Of a DNA stretch of 64,000 nucleotides, positions 8,947-18,474 are shown piece by piece (the stretch's first letter is position 1; every line of letters starts with the position of its first letter). The stretch comes from Tenacibaculum sp. M341 (GTDB taxonomy: Bacteria; Bacteroidota; Bacteroidia; Flavobacteriales; Flavobacteriaceae): the NCBI RefSeq assembly GCF_004337695.1, contig NZ_SJXJ01000016.1, positions 34,894 to 98,893 of the forward strand. Direction: 5' to 3'. The translations under genes were made by a program, and so were the position numbers. The notes beneath the pieces were generated by a model that was not told the DNA's origin, searched no databases, and worked only from the letters and a program-made list of their open reading frames with translations.

Positions 8947-11900
8947 TTACATATTTCTTCTATACTGACCACCAACTTCAAATAAAGCAGCGGTAATTTG
9001 ACCTAAAGAACAAACTTTTGCAGCTTCCATCAAACAATCAAAAATATTTTCATTTTGAATAGCAGCTTGCTGAATTGAACTTAATTGTTTAGCAACTTCG
9101 TCTTTGTTGGCTTCATTTAAGCTTTCTTTTGTTTTTATCTGGAATAATTTCTCTTCCTCTGTAGCACGAATTACTTCTTGAGGTGTTACAGTAGGAGAAC
9201 CTTTAGAACTTAAGAAAGTATTTACACCAATAATAGGAAATTCACCAGTATGCTTTAAAGTTTCGTAGTATAAACTCTCTTCTTGAATTTTAGAACGTTG
9301 ATACATAGTTTCCATTGCTCCTAAAACTCCACCACGCTCAGTAATTCTATCAAATTCAGTTAATACCGCTTCTTCTACTAAGTCAGTTAATTCTTCAATA
9401 ATAAATGAACCTTGAATTGGATTTTCATTTTTAGCCAATCCTAATTCTTTATTAATAATTAACTGAATAGCCATGGCTCTACGTACACTTTCCTCTGTAG
9501 GAGTTGTAATAGCTTCGTCATACGCATTCGTGTGTAAAGAGTTACAGTTATCGTAAATTGCATATAAGGCTTGTAACGTAGTTCTAATATCATTAAAATC
9601 AATTTCCTGGGCATGTAAAGAACGTCCAGAAGTTTGAATATGATATTTTAACATTTGAGCACGTGGATTAGCTCCATACTTATATTTCAATGCTTTTGCC
9701 CAAATTTTACGAGCAACACGTCCGATTACAGCATATTCTGGATCGATACCATTTGAGAAGAAGAACGATAAGTTTGGTCCAAACTTATTGATATCCATTC
9801 CTCTTGATAAATAATATTCTACATAAGTGAACCCGTTTGCTAAAGTTAATGCTAACTGTGTAATTGGATTTGCTCCAGCTTCAGCAATATGATATCCAGA
9901 AATAGAAACAGAGTAGAAGTTACGAACATTCTTTTCAATAAAGTATTCCTGAACATCTCCCATTAAACGCAATGCAAATTCTGTAGAGAAAATACAAGTG
10001 TTTTGAGCTTGATCTTCTTTTAAAATATCAGCCTGAACTGTACCACGAACTTGTGCTAAGGTATTCGCTTTAATTTCAGCATAAACATCAGCAGGTAAAA
10101 TTTGATCACCCGTTACACCTAAAAGTAATAAACCAAGTCCGTCATTTCCTTCAGGTAAGTCACCATTATATTTAGGTCTGTTTAAGCCTTTATTATCATA
10201 TAATTCTTTTAATTTTTCTTCTACTTTAGCTTCTAAGCCATTTTCTTTGATGTATTTCTCACAGTTTTGATCAATAGCAGCGTTCATAAAGAAACCAAGT
10301 AACATTGGTGCTGGTCCATTAATTGTCATAGATACAGAAGTCATAGCATGACTTAAATCGAAACCAGAGTATAATTTCTTAGCATCATCTAAACAGCAAA
10401 TAGATACTCCTGCATTTCCAATTTTACCATAAATATCAGGTCTGTGTCCTGGATCATTTCCGTATAAAGTTACCGAATCAAAAGCGGTAGATAAACGCTT
10501 TGCTGGCATTCCTAAACTTACATAGTGAAAACGTCTGTTAGTTCGCTCTGGTCCACCTTCACCAGCAAACATTCTGGTTGGATCTTCACCTGTTCTTTTG
10601 AAAGGATATAATCCAGATGCATATGGGAATTCTCCAGGAACATTTTCTTGTAAATTCCAACGTAATAAATCACCCCAAGCTTTGTATTTAGGTAAAGCTA
10701 CTTTCGGAATTTGACTGTGTGATAATGACTCACTATGCGTTTCAATTTTAATTTCTTTATCACGTACTTTAAACGTGTAAATAGGATCTTTATACTTTTT
10801 AACCTTCGTAGCCCAGTTTAAAATAATTTCCCAATTATGAGGGTCAAGGTTTAATTTGATCTTGTCGAATTGATCTATAAGAAGCGTTAAAAATATCTTA
10901 GATTCTTTTTTAGCTTCACCTAAAGAAAATATAGTGTCTTGGTCAATTCCGTTTTTTGTTAAAAGAGATAACTCTATTTGAGTTGATTTGACTTCTAATA
11001 CAGAAATTATAGTTTGGAAAATTCCATATAATTTCTGAGCTACCTTTTCTTGGTCATCTACTTTTTTATCGTAAGCTCTGTTACTTTCTGCAATTTCAGA
11101 TAAATAACGCGTTCTAGCTGGCGGGATTACAAATATCTTTTCAGACATTTCTTTGGTAATCTCAAAGCTAGATTTTAAATCTGCTCCAGTTTTTTCAACA
11201 ACCTTATCCATAATTGCTTTATAAAGCGAATTCATTCCAGGGTCGTTAAACTGTGAAGCAATTGTTCCGTATACAGGCATATCATCCATGTGTACATCCC
11301 AAAGATTATTATTACGCATGTATTGTTTTTTAACATCACGTATCGCATCTAAAGCACCACGTTTGTCAAATTTGTTAATAGCTACTAAATCAGCAAAATC
11401 TAACATGTCAATTTTTTCCAATTGTGTAGCAGCTCCAAATTCAGGAGTCATAACATATAATGAAGCATCAGAATGCTCAATAATTTCAGTATCAGATTGT
11501 CCAATACCAGAAGTTTCTAAAATAATTAAATCAAACTCAGCAGCTTTTAAAACTTCAACTGCTTCATTTACATATTTAGATAAAGCTAAGTTTGATTGAC
11601 GAGTAGCTAAAGAACGCATGTATACACGTTCATTATTAATAGCATTCATACGAATTCTATCACCAAGCAAAGCCCCGCCTGTTTTACGTTTAGAAGGATC
11701 TACAGAAATTAATCCAATAGTTTTTTCAGGAAAATCAATTAAGAAACGACGCACTAGTTCATCTACTAAACTAGATTTTCCGGCACCACCTGTACCTGTA
11801 ATACCTAATACTGGAGTCGTAGAAGTTTCATTTTTTTTATGGATAATATCCATTGTTTCTTTAGAAACTTCTGGGAAGTTTTCTGCCGAGGATATTACTC

Positions 11901-12402
11901 TAGCAATACTTCCTATATTTTTTTCGTGTAAATGTTTTACCTCACCATTCAATTTATCTCCTACAGGAAAGTCAGATTGTTTTACCAAATCATTAATCAT
12001 TCCTTGTAATCCCATTTCTCTACCATCATCAGGAGAATAAATTCGGGTAATTCCGTAATCCATTAATTCCTTAATTTCTTCAGGAAGGATTACACCACCA
12101 CCGCCACCAAAAATTTTGATATGACCAGCTCCTCTTTCTTTAAGTAAATCATACATATACTTAAAGTATTCGTTATGACCACCTTGGTAAGAGGTCATAG
12201 CAATGGCATTTGCATCTTCTTGAATAGCACAGTTTACTACTTCTTCTACACTTCTATCATGACCTAAGTGAATAACTTCAACTCCTGTTGATTGAATAAT
12301 TCTACGCATAATATTAATGGCAGCATCATGTCCATCAAAAAGAGAGGCAGCAGTTACTATTCTTACTTTATGTTTAGGTTTGTACGGTGCTATTTGTTCC
12401 AT
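8947..12402 (-). CDS. icmF: Fused isobutyryl-CoA mutase (IcmF), adenosylcobalamin-dependent
   Basis: 1151 residues in the IcmF order. The N-terminal B12-binding domain (residues 12-145) has the DGHD motif at 23-26 and the GGGGGV turn at 99-104. A MeaB-like G-protein chaperone domain follows, with Walker A GTGGAGKS at 203-210. The C-terminal part (from about residue 600) is a TIM-barrel acyl-CoA mutase. The segment [10 protein letters not shown] near the substrate pocket is that of IcmF rather than methylmalonyl-CoA mutase, which supports isobutyryl-/n-butyryl-CoA interconversion. An 8-bp inverted repeat (12404-12411 and 12432-12439) lies just upstream. No cobalamin riboswitch was seen. Confidence 0.92.
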   Translation of the reverse strand: MEQIAPYKPKHKVRIVTAASLFDGHDAAINIMRRIIQSTGVEVIHLGHDRSVEEVVNCAIQEDANAIAMTSYQGGHNEYFKYMYDLLKERGAGHIKIFGGGGGVILPEEIKELMDYGITRIYSPDDGREMGLQGMINDLVKQSDFPVGDKLNGEVKHLHEKNIGSIARVISSAENFPEVSKETMDIIHKKNETSTTPVLGITGTGGAGKSSLVDELVRRFLIDFPEKTIGLISVDPSKRKTGGALLGDRIRMNAINNERVYMRSLATRQSNLALSKYVNEAVEVLKAAEFDLIILETSGIGQSDTEIIEHSDASLYVMTPEFGAATQLEKIDMLDFADLVAINKFDKRGALDAIRDVKKQYMRNNNLWDVHMDDMPVYGTIASQFNDPGMNSLYKAIMDKVVEKTGADLKSSFEITKEMSEKIFVIPPARTRYLSEIAESNRAYDKKVDDQEKVAQKLYGIFQTIISVLEVKSTQIELSLLTKNGIDQDTIFSLGEAKKESKIFLTLLIDQFDKIKLNLDPHNWEIILNWATKVKKYKDPIYTFKVRDKEIKIETHSESLSHSQIPKVALPKYKAWGDLLRWNLQENVPGEFPYASGLYPFKRTGEDPTRMFAGEGGPERTNRRFHYVSLGMPAKRLSTAFDSVTLYGNDPGHRPDIYGKIGNAGVSICCLDDAKKLYSGFDLSHAMTSVSMTINGPAPMLLGFFMNAAIDQNCEKYIKENGLEAKVEEKLKELYDNKGLNRPKYNGDLPEGNDGLGLLLLGVTGDQILPADVYAEIKANTLAQVRGTVQADILKEDQAQNTCIFSTEFALRLMGDVQEYFIEKNVRNFYSVSISGYHIAEAGANPITQLALTLANGFTYVEYYLSRGMDINKFGPNLSFFFSNGIDPEYAVIGRVARKIWAKALKYKYGANPRAQMLKYHIQTSGRSLHAQEIDFNDIRTTLQALYAIYDNCNSLHTNAYDEAITTPTEESVRRAMAIQLIINKELGLAKNENPIQGSFIIEELTDLVEEAVLTEFDRITERGGVLGAMETMYQRSKIQEESLYYETLKHTGEFPIIGVNTFLSSKGSPTVTPQEVIRATEEEKLFQIKTKESLNEANKDEVAKQLSSIQQAAIQNENIFDCLMEAAKVCSLGQITAALFEVGGQYRRNM

Positions 12403-12476
12403 TCGTAAATTTAGTTGTTATATTGTGTTGCAATTTACGAAAAACTCAAAAAAAAGAAGAACTATTTAAGAAAAGC

Positions 12477-13307
12477 TTAGCGTTTAAAGTTCAATATTTT
12501 AGGGTTTACACCATTTACATAGTTTGTTAGCATATCAATATCACTAGCAAACTTAGCACCTTCAAAGCCTGTAATGTCTTTGTTAGTAATGTGTTGATTG
12601 TAATATTTTAAATAAATAGAAGAAAGTGGAGTATAAGACCAATGCCATTTTTCTTCGTTATAACCAGTTCTACCATTTTTTTTAGAAGTATATACTTGGT
12701 AAAACCCGAATTTGTTGGCATTGTTAACTAACCATTCGTATTCTTTTTTTCCTTTTCCTTTTAAAAAGTATTCATCTTCCAAATCATTAATATCTAAATC
12801 TGTTCCCCAGTGATGTCTTGAAGTACCAGGCATAGAACTGTATTCTAAAATTTTTAAAGCACGTTCATTTTCAGGATACTTTTTATATTTATCAGTCCAT
12901 TTGTAATCCCAAATTCTTTTTTGATGTGCAAAGTTTCTTGTAGCAGATACTATTTTTAAAACAACACCTTCTTTTTTTGCTTCGGTAGCCATTTTATGAA
13001 ACATGTCAAAAACTTCTTTTCTTAAATACCTTACTTCAGATGAAAACTCTTTAGGAATTTTAATAAAGTCTTTATTTTTAGTGTAATCGAATTTACCCAA
13101 TACATATTCTTTAGTTACGTAAGCAGGATATTTAGAAGTTGTTTTCAGTATAATAGTATCTGCTTTTTCTATAACCTTATTCTCTTCAACAGGCAAAGCT
13201 TGTTCTTTATCTTTTTTGTCCTTTTTTTGTTGAGAACTACAATTGGTTAAGGATCCGAAGACACAAAAAGTGATGAATATTTTTAAAGATATTTTATAAA
13301 AGTCCAA
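12477..13307 (-). CDS. LD/DD-carboxypeptidase-like lipoprotein, VanY (M15B) family
   Basis: 276 residues with lipobox LTNC (acylated Cys 23) followed by a Lys-rich linker. The M15B zinc site is complete: SATRNFAHQ at 121-129, SRHHWGTDLD at 163-172 (His and Asp ligands) and EKWHW at 219-223 (His ligand). Such enzymes trim the stem peptide of peptidoglycan in the periplasm. The coding start overlaps the end of the upstream 13283-13606 gene by 25 bp, implying translational coupling. Confidence 0.85.
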   Translation of the reverse strand: MDFYKISLKIFITFCVFGSLTNCSSQQKKDKKDKEQALPVEENKVIEKADTIILKTTSKYPAYVTKEYVLGKFDYTKNKDFIKIPKEFSSEVRYLRKEVFDMFHKMATEAKKEGVVLKIVSATRNFAHQKRIWDYKWTDKYKKYPENERALKILEYSSMPGTSRHHWGTDLDINDLEDEYFLKGKGKKEYEWLVNNANKFGFYQVYTSKKNGRTGYNEEKWHWSYTPLSSIYLKYYNQHITNKDITGFEGAKFASDIDMLTNYVNGVNPKILNFKR

Positions 13308-13606
13308 ATTTTTCTGTTTTTAAGATAGTCTAAATTAGATTCATTTTGATAAGCTTCTTTTTCAAAGCTCAAATTTTTGTAAGCAAGATAACTATTTTTA
13401 TACTTTATCAGCTTTACAAACCATTCCAATCCGTAGAAAATATAAAAGAATACAATTAATAATTCTAACTGTTGTTGTAAGTGAATTTTTTCATGGTTTA
13501 TCAATAATTTATTCTTCTTAAGATTTTTATATCTAAGAAAAATAAAAGGATATAAAGTAATACCACTAAACCCTTTTGGAACGATATGTTTTGAAATTAA
13601 AATCAA
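13283..13606 (-). CDS. Small HExxH-containing protein, 107 aa
   Basis: A 107-residue basic protein with the zincin-like motif HEKIH (residues 38-42, context LINHEKIHLQQQLELL). A hydrophobic segment follows (LIVFFYIFYGLEWFVKLI) and then FEKEAY, which could supply the third, glutamate zinc ligand as in gluzincins. It looks like a minimal membrane-associated metallopeptidase domain of a kind often annotated as hypothetical in flavobacteria. Its 3' end overlaps the M15B peptidase gene by 25 bp, suggesting a joint envelope role. Peptidase activity is inference. Confidence 0.6.
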   Translation of the reverse strand: MILISKHIVPKGFSGITLYPFIFLRYKNLKKNKLLINHEKIHLQQQLELLIVFFYIFYGLEWFVKLIKYKNSYLAYKNLSFEKEAYQNESNLDYLKNRKIWTFIKYL

Positions 13607-13717
13607 TCTTAATTTTTAATACTCTGAATTTACAAAAACACATTAACAAATAGTTACTCTAATGTTAGTTTTTAGACGCAAAGAATATTAAAGTGTTATA
13701 TGATTTAACATTTCGTT

Positions 13718-13741
13718 AATTATTATGCATGCATAATAATT
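13718..13741. promoter_or_regulatory. Perfect 24-bp palindrome upstream of phoD
   Basis: The 24 bases are a perfect inverted repeat centred on GCATGC (13727-13732). It lies 15 bp upstream of a near-consensus -7 box TAGTTTCG (13757-13764) and 63 bp before the phosphatase start codon. Position and symmetry suggest an operator for a dimeric regulator. Confidence 0.5.
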
Positions 13742-13804
13742 TGTGTGTTAAAAGAGTAGTTTCGCGCCCAATATTAACAATATCCAATTAAAATTAATTT
13801 AAAA

Positions 13805-15970
13805 ATGAAACAAACAAAACAGCTTTTTGTCTTTTTATTATTTGTTTTATGTGGTGCTTTTTCGGCTACATCACAACAAAAGAATTCAGCAACGATTACT
13901 AAAATTAACAGAAACAATTCAGAACAAATTTCTGATTTTTTCAATGCTTCTTTAGCGCCTTTTTATCATGGAGTAGCATCAGGTGACCCTTTAAAAGATG
14001 CAGTGATAATTTGGACAAGAGTTACTGCAAACACTCCTGAGGTTTCTGTTACATGGAAAGTAGCAACAGATAGTGCAATGAATTCGATTGTAAAGGAAGG
14101 AGTTGTACAAACGAATGAAAATAAAGATTATACGGTTAAAGTTGATGTAACTAACTTAAATCCGAATACCACTTATTATTATCAGTTTGAAGCTTTCAAT
14201 TTAAAATCAGAAATAGGAAAAACAAGAACATCACCAACAGTAAATGTAGATAATGTAAGATTTGGAGTAGTTTCTTGTTCTAATTACCAAAACGGATATT
14301 TTGAGGCGTATGATAAGTTAGCTGATAGAACTGATATAGATGCAATTATTCATTTAGGTGACTATATATATGAATATGAAAGTGGAGGTTATGGGTATAA
14401 TGATGAAGTTGGTAGAGGACATTTACCAAAGAATGAAACGATTACTTTGAGTGATTATAGAGTACGTTATTCATACTACCGATTAGATCCAATGTTACGA
14501 AAATTACACCAACAGCATCCGTTTATTTTAATTTGGGATGATCACGAGTTTTCAAACGATGCAAATAAATTTGGAGCAGAAAATCACGATCCTGCAACAG
14601 AAGGGAGTTGGGAAGTAAGAAAAAATAATGCTTATAAAGCTTATTTTGAATGGATGCCTGTAAGAGCAAATTCTATAGAAGAATACAGATTGTATAGAGA
14701 TTTTTCATACGGTGGTTTGGTTGATTTATTAATGTTAGATACAAGAATAGAAGGAAGAGGAGAAAATGCAGGTACTTCTAATAAAATGAGTATTGCTTCT
14801 AAAAAGCAAATAAAATCTGAAATAAAAGAAATTATTGCTGAGAGTTCTTTAAATACAATAGCCGATTTAAAATCAGCAATAAAAAAGATTGCTCCTTATT
14901 TTATAAATACTAAAAATCTTAGCGAAGAAGAATTCAATTATGTAGTTGACAAATTTGCGAGTGTAGCTTATAGTTATAAAAATGAAGGCAAAAGAAATTT
15001 AGCTTCAAAAGAAAATCAAACGCAATTAGAGGTATTATTGGCAAAAGCTACTAAAAGTAAAAAAACTGCTCAAAAGGCTACCTATAAATCTATTTTAGGA
15101 GAAGCTCAGTTTAGTTGGTTATTAAATAAGTTATCAAGTTCATCTGCAACATGGAAAATTATAGGAAATCAAGTAATGATGATGAATTATAGGGGAGTTC
15201 CTACAAATGATGCTTGGGATGGTTTTTCTGAAGAAAGAGAAAAGTTATATCAGCATATTTCAAATAATAATATAAAAAATGTAGTGGTTTTAACGGGAGA
15301 TATTCACAGTACTTTTGCTGGAGATTTAAAATATGATGGTGATTGTATTGGATCTGAATTTGTAGTGCCTAGTGTAACCTCTCAAAATTTAGATGCTTTT
15401 GGAGGAATTGCTTCAGGAATTGCAGAGTTTTATACAAGATTATTAAACAGACATATTAAAGAAGTTGATTTAGATGCACATGGTTATTTTGTGTTAGATG
15501 TAAAAGAAAACAGAGTGCAAGCAGATTGGTTTTATATTAATGATGTAACCAAACCTAGTTCAGGAGAATTTTACCATAAAGGATACTATGTAAATAAAAA
15601 TGGATGTGGTATTGTTGAAACGAATAGACAAGCAATTCAAAGCGCTAAATCAAATTATGGTAAACAGCCGTTAAACTTTGATAATGAAAATAAAAAAGAA
15701 GCACAGGAAAGTTTAATAGTAATGGGAGTATATCCTAATCCAATGAGTGAAGAAGGAAATGTACATTATTTAATTCAAAATACAACAGAAGTAACTGTTG
15801 AGTTGTTTAATGTTAAAGGACAATTGGTGAATACTTTATTGTTAAATAAAAAGCAAGAAGCAGGTATTTATAATCTTAATTTTAATATTAATTCCTTGGC
15901 TGCTGGTAATTATTTTCTTCATATTAAATCACAAGGAAATAAAACAGTAAAACAAATTATAGTAAAGTAA
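13805..15970 (+). CDS. phoD: PhoD-like alkaline phosphatase with T9SS sorting tail
   Basis: 721 residues. The signal peptide (MKQTKQLFVFLLFVLCGAFSATSQ) is followed by a PhoD N-terminal beta domain (GVASGDPLKDAVIIWTRV) and a metallophosphatase domain. That domain has GDYIYEY, WDDHEFSND and LTGDIHST, which carry the metal-binding Asp, His and Asn residues. The last ~75 residues (VYPNPMSEEGN... to TVKQIIVK) form a type A T9SS C-terminal domain, so the enzyme is probably exported by the type IX system and held on the cell surface or released. It hydrolyses phosphodiesters or monoesters, probably with Ca and Fe. A 24-bp palindrome sits in its promoter region. Confidence 0.92.
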   Translation: MKQTKQLFVFLLFVLCGAFSATSQQKNSATITKINRNNSEQISDFFNASLAPFYHGVASGDPLKDAVIIWTRVTANTPEVSVTWKVATDSAMNSIVKEGVVQTNENKDYTVKVDVTNLNPNTTYYYQFEAFNLKSEIGKTRTSPTVNVDNVRFGVVSCSNYQNGYFEAYDKLADRTDIDAIIHLGDYIYEYESGGYGYNDEVGRGHLPKNETITLSDYRVRYSYYRLDPMLRKLHQQHPFILIWDDHEFSNDANKFGAENHDPATEGSWEVRKNNAYKAYFEWMPVRANSIEEYRLYRDFSYGGLVDLLMLDTRIEGRGENAGTSNKMSIASKKQIKSEIKEIIAESSLNTIADLKSAIKKIAPYFINTKNLSEEEFNYVVDKFASVAYSYKNEGKRNLASKENQTQLEVLLAKATKSKKTAQKATYKSILGEAQFSWLLNKLSSSSATWKIIGNQVMMMNYRGVPTNDAWDGFSEEREKLYQHISNNNIKNVVVLTGDIHSTFAGDLKYDGDCIGSEFVVPSVTSQNLDAFGGIASGIAEFYTRLLNRHIKEVDLDAHGYFVLDVKENRVQADWFYINDVTKPSSGEFYHKGYYVNKNGCGIVETNRQAIQSAKSNYGKQPLNFDNENKKEAQESLIVMGVYPNPMSEEGNVHYLIQNTTEVTVELFNVKGQLVNTLLLNKKQEAGIYNLNFNINSLAAGNYFLHIKSQGNKTVKQIIVK

Positions 15971-15987
15971 TCAGTATACATTTTACA

Positions 15988-16024
15988 AAAAAAGCACTCT
16001 AAATTTATTTAGAATGCTTTTTTT
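15988..16024. terminator. Bidirectional intrinsic terminator
   Basis: An inverted repeat with A-run on the left and T-run on the right (stem with one mismatch, loop around 16003-16006) lies between phoD (+) and the convergent LysR gene (-). It overlaps the LysR stop codon and can serve both transcripts. Confidence 0.75.
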
Positions 16025-16899
16025 ATTTCTTCAACTAAAGAATTTAAGATGGGATTTCTATTTTGTTTGTTCCAAACTACTGAGAGTGTAGTACGTTGCT
16101 CTATTTCATTTAGCTCTATAAATTTTACGTTTACATCGTAACCTTGTTGTAAGGATTTTGGAACTATTGATAAACCAAAATTATTTTCAACTAGTTTGTA
16201 AATTGATGCAGCATGAATAGTATTGTGAGAGATAATTGGTGAGAAACCACTATCATCAAAAATTTGCATTACTTTTTCGTAATAAGAAGGGCTATAAGAA
16301 GGATCGAATAAGATAAAAGGTTCATCTTTTAATTGTGATAAATTCTTGTAATTAGAATTATTTATAGGATGATTTTTAGGTAATACCAAACAAAAAGGTT
16401 CTTTTAAAATAGCAGCCATTTCAATATCTCTCGGCGCTCTATCTAATCTTACAAAACCAATATCAATATCATTTGTAAGTAGTTGTGCTATTTGTTTTTG
16501 GTTGTCCATTTCTTTGAAGCTGAATGTAACATCAGAATGATTTTTTTTAAATCGAACTAATATTTCAGGAATAATGTGTTGCATAGCAGAACCAACATAG
16601 CCAAATTTTAAAGTACCTAGTTTACCTTCTTGCAATAATTTGGCATACTCTAAACTGTAATTTATGTTTTTTAAATGCTGAGTCAATTCTTTTTTTAAAT
16701 AAACACCTACAGGGGTAAGTTGTACTTTCCTATTATGTCTTACAAACAGTTGAATCCCTAAATCTTCTTCCATTTGTTTTATTTGTCTACTTAAGCCAGG
16801 TTGAGAAATAAATAAGCGTTCTGCAGCTTTTCTAAAATGTAAATCTTCTGCTACAGCTAAGAAATATTTAAAATGACGAAACTCTATTTGATTACTCAT
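16009..16899 (-). CDS. LysR family transcriptional regulator
   Basis: 296 residues. The N-terminal winged helix (FRHFKYFLAVAEDLHFRKAAERLFISQPGLSRQIKQMEEDLG) is a textbook LysR DNA-binding domain, and the C-terminal part is the periplasmic-binding-like effector domain. It is divergent from hutH, with 77 bp between the start codons, and so is the likely regulator of the hut operon, probably responding to histidine or urocanate (inference). The family often also represses its own gene from the shared region. Confidence 0.9.
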   Translation of the reverse strand: MSNQIEFRHFKYFLAVAEDLHFRKAAERLFISQPGLSRQIKQMEEDLGIQLFVRHNRKVQLTPVGVYLKKELTQHLKNINYSLEYAKLLQEGKLGTLKFGYVGSAMQHIIPEILVRFKKNHSDVTFSFKEMDNQKQIAQLLTNDIDIGFVRLDRAPRDIEMAAILKEPFCLVLPKNHPINNSNYKNLSQLKDEPFILFDPSYSPSYYEKVMQIFDDSGFSPIISHNTIHAASIYKLVENNFGLSIVPKSLQQGYDVNVKFIELNEIEQRTTLSVVWNKQNRNPILNSLVEEIKKAF

Positions 16900-16926
16900 A
16901 GTTATTGAATGTTGATTTAAATGATA

Positions 16927-16957
16927 TTGAAGGTTATCAAAAGTAAGAATAACTTTG
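16927..16957 (+). promoter_or_regulatory. hut operon promoter
   Basis: TTG (16927-16929), 20 nt, TAACTTTG (16950-16957) matches the Bacteroidota sigma-A promoter. The predicted start is near 16964, about 13 nt before the hutH ATG. Confidence 0.65.
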
Positions 16958-16976
16958 TAAATAGAAAATTAAAGAA

Positions 16977-18467
16977 ATGTTTAGATACGGTATAGATATA
17001 TTAACTACTAGCAAAATACTCTCTATAGCTGAAGGAAAGCTTAAAGCTATTGTAGATGAAGAGGCTCAAAAAAATATTTTAGAGTGTAGAGATAAGGTAG
17101 AAAAAATGGCAAGTTCAGATAAAGCTGTGTATGGAATTAATACTGGTTTTGGTCCTTTGTGTGATGTTCAAATAACGCCAGAAGAAACGAGTAAGCTACA
17201 AGAAAACTTATTAATTACTCATGCGGTTGGTGTTGGAGAACCTATTGATAAAAAGTTATCTAAAATAATGATGATTTGTAAGGTGCATGCTTTATGTCAA
17301 GGGTATTCTGGAGTGCGTTTAGAGTTAATAGAACGTATTATATATTTTATAGAAAACGATTTGTTACCAATGGTACCAAAACAAGGTTCCGTTGGAGCAT
17401 CGGGTGATTTAGCTCCGTTATCACATCTTTTTTTACCATTAATTGGCGAAGGAGAATTTTGGATTGATAACAAGATTGTATCAGCAAAAGAAGTGTTGAA
17501 ACAACATAATCTAGCACCTTTAAAACTACAAGCAAAAGAAGGTTTAGGATTAATTAACGGAACACAATTTATTTTAGCGCATGCTATTATAGGCTTACGA
17601 AAAATGGAATACTTATTGGATTTGGCAGATTTAGCTGGAGCAATGAGTTTAGAAGGCTTTCAAGGAAGTGCTTCTCCATTTAAAGAAGAGTTACATAAAA
17701 TAAGACCTTTTAAAGGGAACTTAGAAGTAGCGGCACGCATGCGAATGTTTTTAAAAGATTCACAAAATTTAGAAAATCATTATCAATGTAGTAGAGTACA
17801 AGACCCGTACTCTATGCGATGTATTCCCCAAGTTCATGGAGCCTCCAGAAATGCATATTATCATTTAAAAGAATTGGTACAAACAGAAATGAATGCTGTA
17901 ACAGATAACCCAATTGTTTTAAGTGATACTGAAGCCATTTCTGGAGGTAATTTTCATGGTCAACCATTAGCAATGGCATTAGATTATGCTTCGATTGCAG
18001 TTTCAGAATTAGGTAATATTTCTGATAGAAGATGTTATTTATTATTGGAAGGTAAATATGGTTTACCAAGATTATTAACTAAAGCAGGTGGGTTAAACTC
18101 TGGGTATATGATTCCTCAATATACCACAGCAGCGTTAGTAACAGAAAACAAATCTTTGTGTTTTCCACCTTCAGCAGATAGTGTTCCTACTTCTTTAGGT
18201 CAAGAAGATCATGTTTCTATGGGAAGTATTTCAGGAAGAAAGTTCAATCAGATTTTAGGGAACTTAGAAAAAATATTAGCAATTGAGTTTATGTATGCTG
18301 CTCAAGCAATGGAATTTAGGCGTCCAAATACTTTTTCAGTAATTATTGAAGAAAATTTCAGCTTAATTAGAAGTAAAGTTGCTAAATTAGAAGAGGATAG
18401 AGTATTGAAAGATGATATTAACGCATTAATTAATTTGGTTAAAGAAGAGCAGTTTATAGTTAAATAA
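16977..18467 (+). CDS. hutH: Histidine ammonia-lyase
   Basis: 496 residues, the usual HutH length. The Ala-Ser-Gly triad that cyclises into the MIO prosthetic group is at residues 141-143 in VGASGDLAPLSH. Other family segments are present, such as YGINTGFGP (52-60) and the Q-rich active-site segments further on. It converts L-histidine to urocanate and ammonia in the cytoplasm, the first step of histidine catabolism. Seven bases separate it from hutU, so the two form an operon; hutI and a hutG-type gene are not in the window. Confidence 0.95.
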   Translation: MFRYGIDILTTSKILSIAEGKLKAIVDEEAQKNILECRDKVEKMASSDKAVYGINTGFGPLCDVQITPEETSKLQENLLITHAVGVGEPIDKKLSKIMMICKVHALCQGYSGVRLELIERIIYFIENDLLPMVPKQGSVGASGDLAPLSHLFLPLIGEGEFWIDNKIVSAKEVLKQHNLAPLKLQAKEGLGLINGTQFILAHAIIGLRKMEYLLDLADLAGAMSLEGFQGSASPFKEELHKIRPFKGNLEVAARMRMFLKDSQNLENHYQCSRVQDPYSMRCIPQVHGASRNAYYHLKELVQTEMNAVTDNPIVLSDTEAISGGNFHGQPLAMALDYASIAVSELGNISDRRCYLLLEGKYGLPRLLTKAGGLNSGYMIPQYTTAALVTENKSLCFPPSADSVPTSLGQEDHVSMGSISGRKFNQILGNLEKILAIEFMYAAQAMEFRRPNTFSVIIEENFSLIRSKVAKLEEDRVLKDDINALINLVKEEQFIVK

Positions 18468-18474
18468 AAATTGA

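Noticed and set aside
12403-12476. Cobalamin riboswitch before icmF
   Set aside because: Only 74 bp lie between icmF and the upstream gene, with no B12-box or multi-stem architecture; only an 8-bp inverted repeat was found.
17347-18069. Minus-strand frames inside hutH
   Set aside because: They are shadows of a strongly supported enzyme gene and show no independent features.
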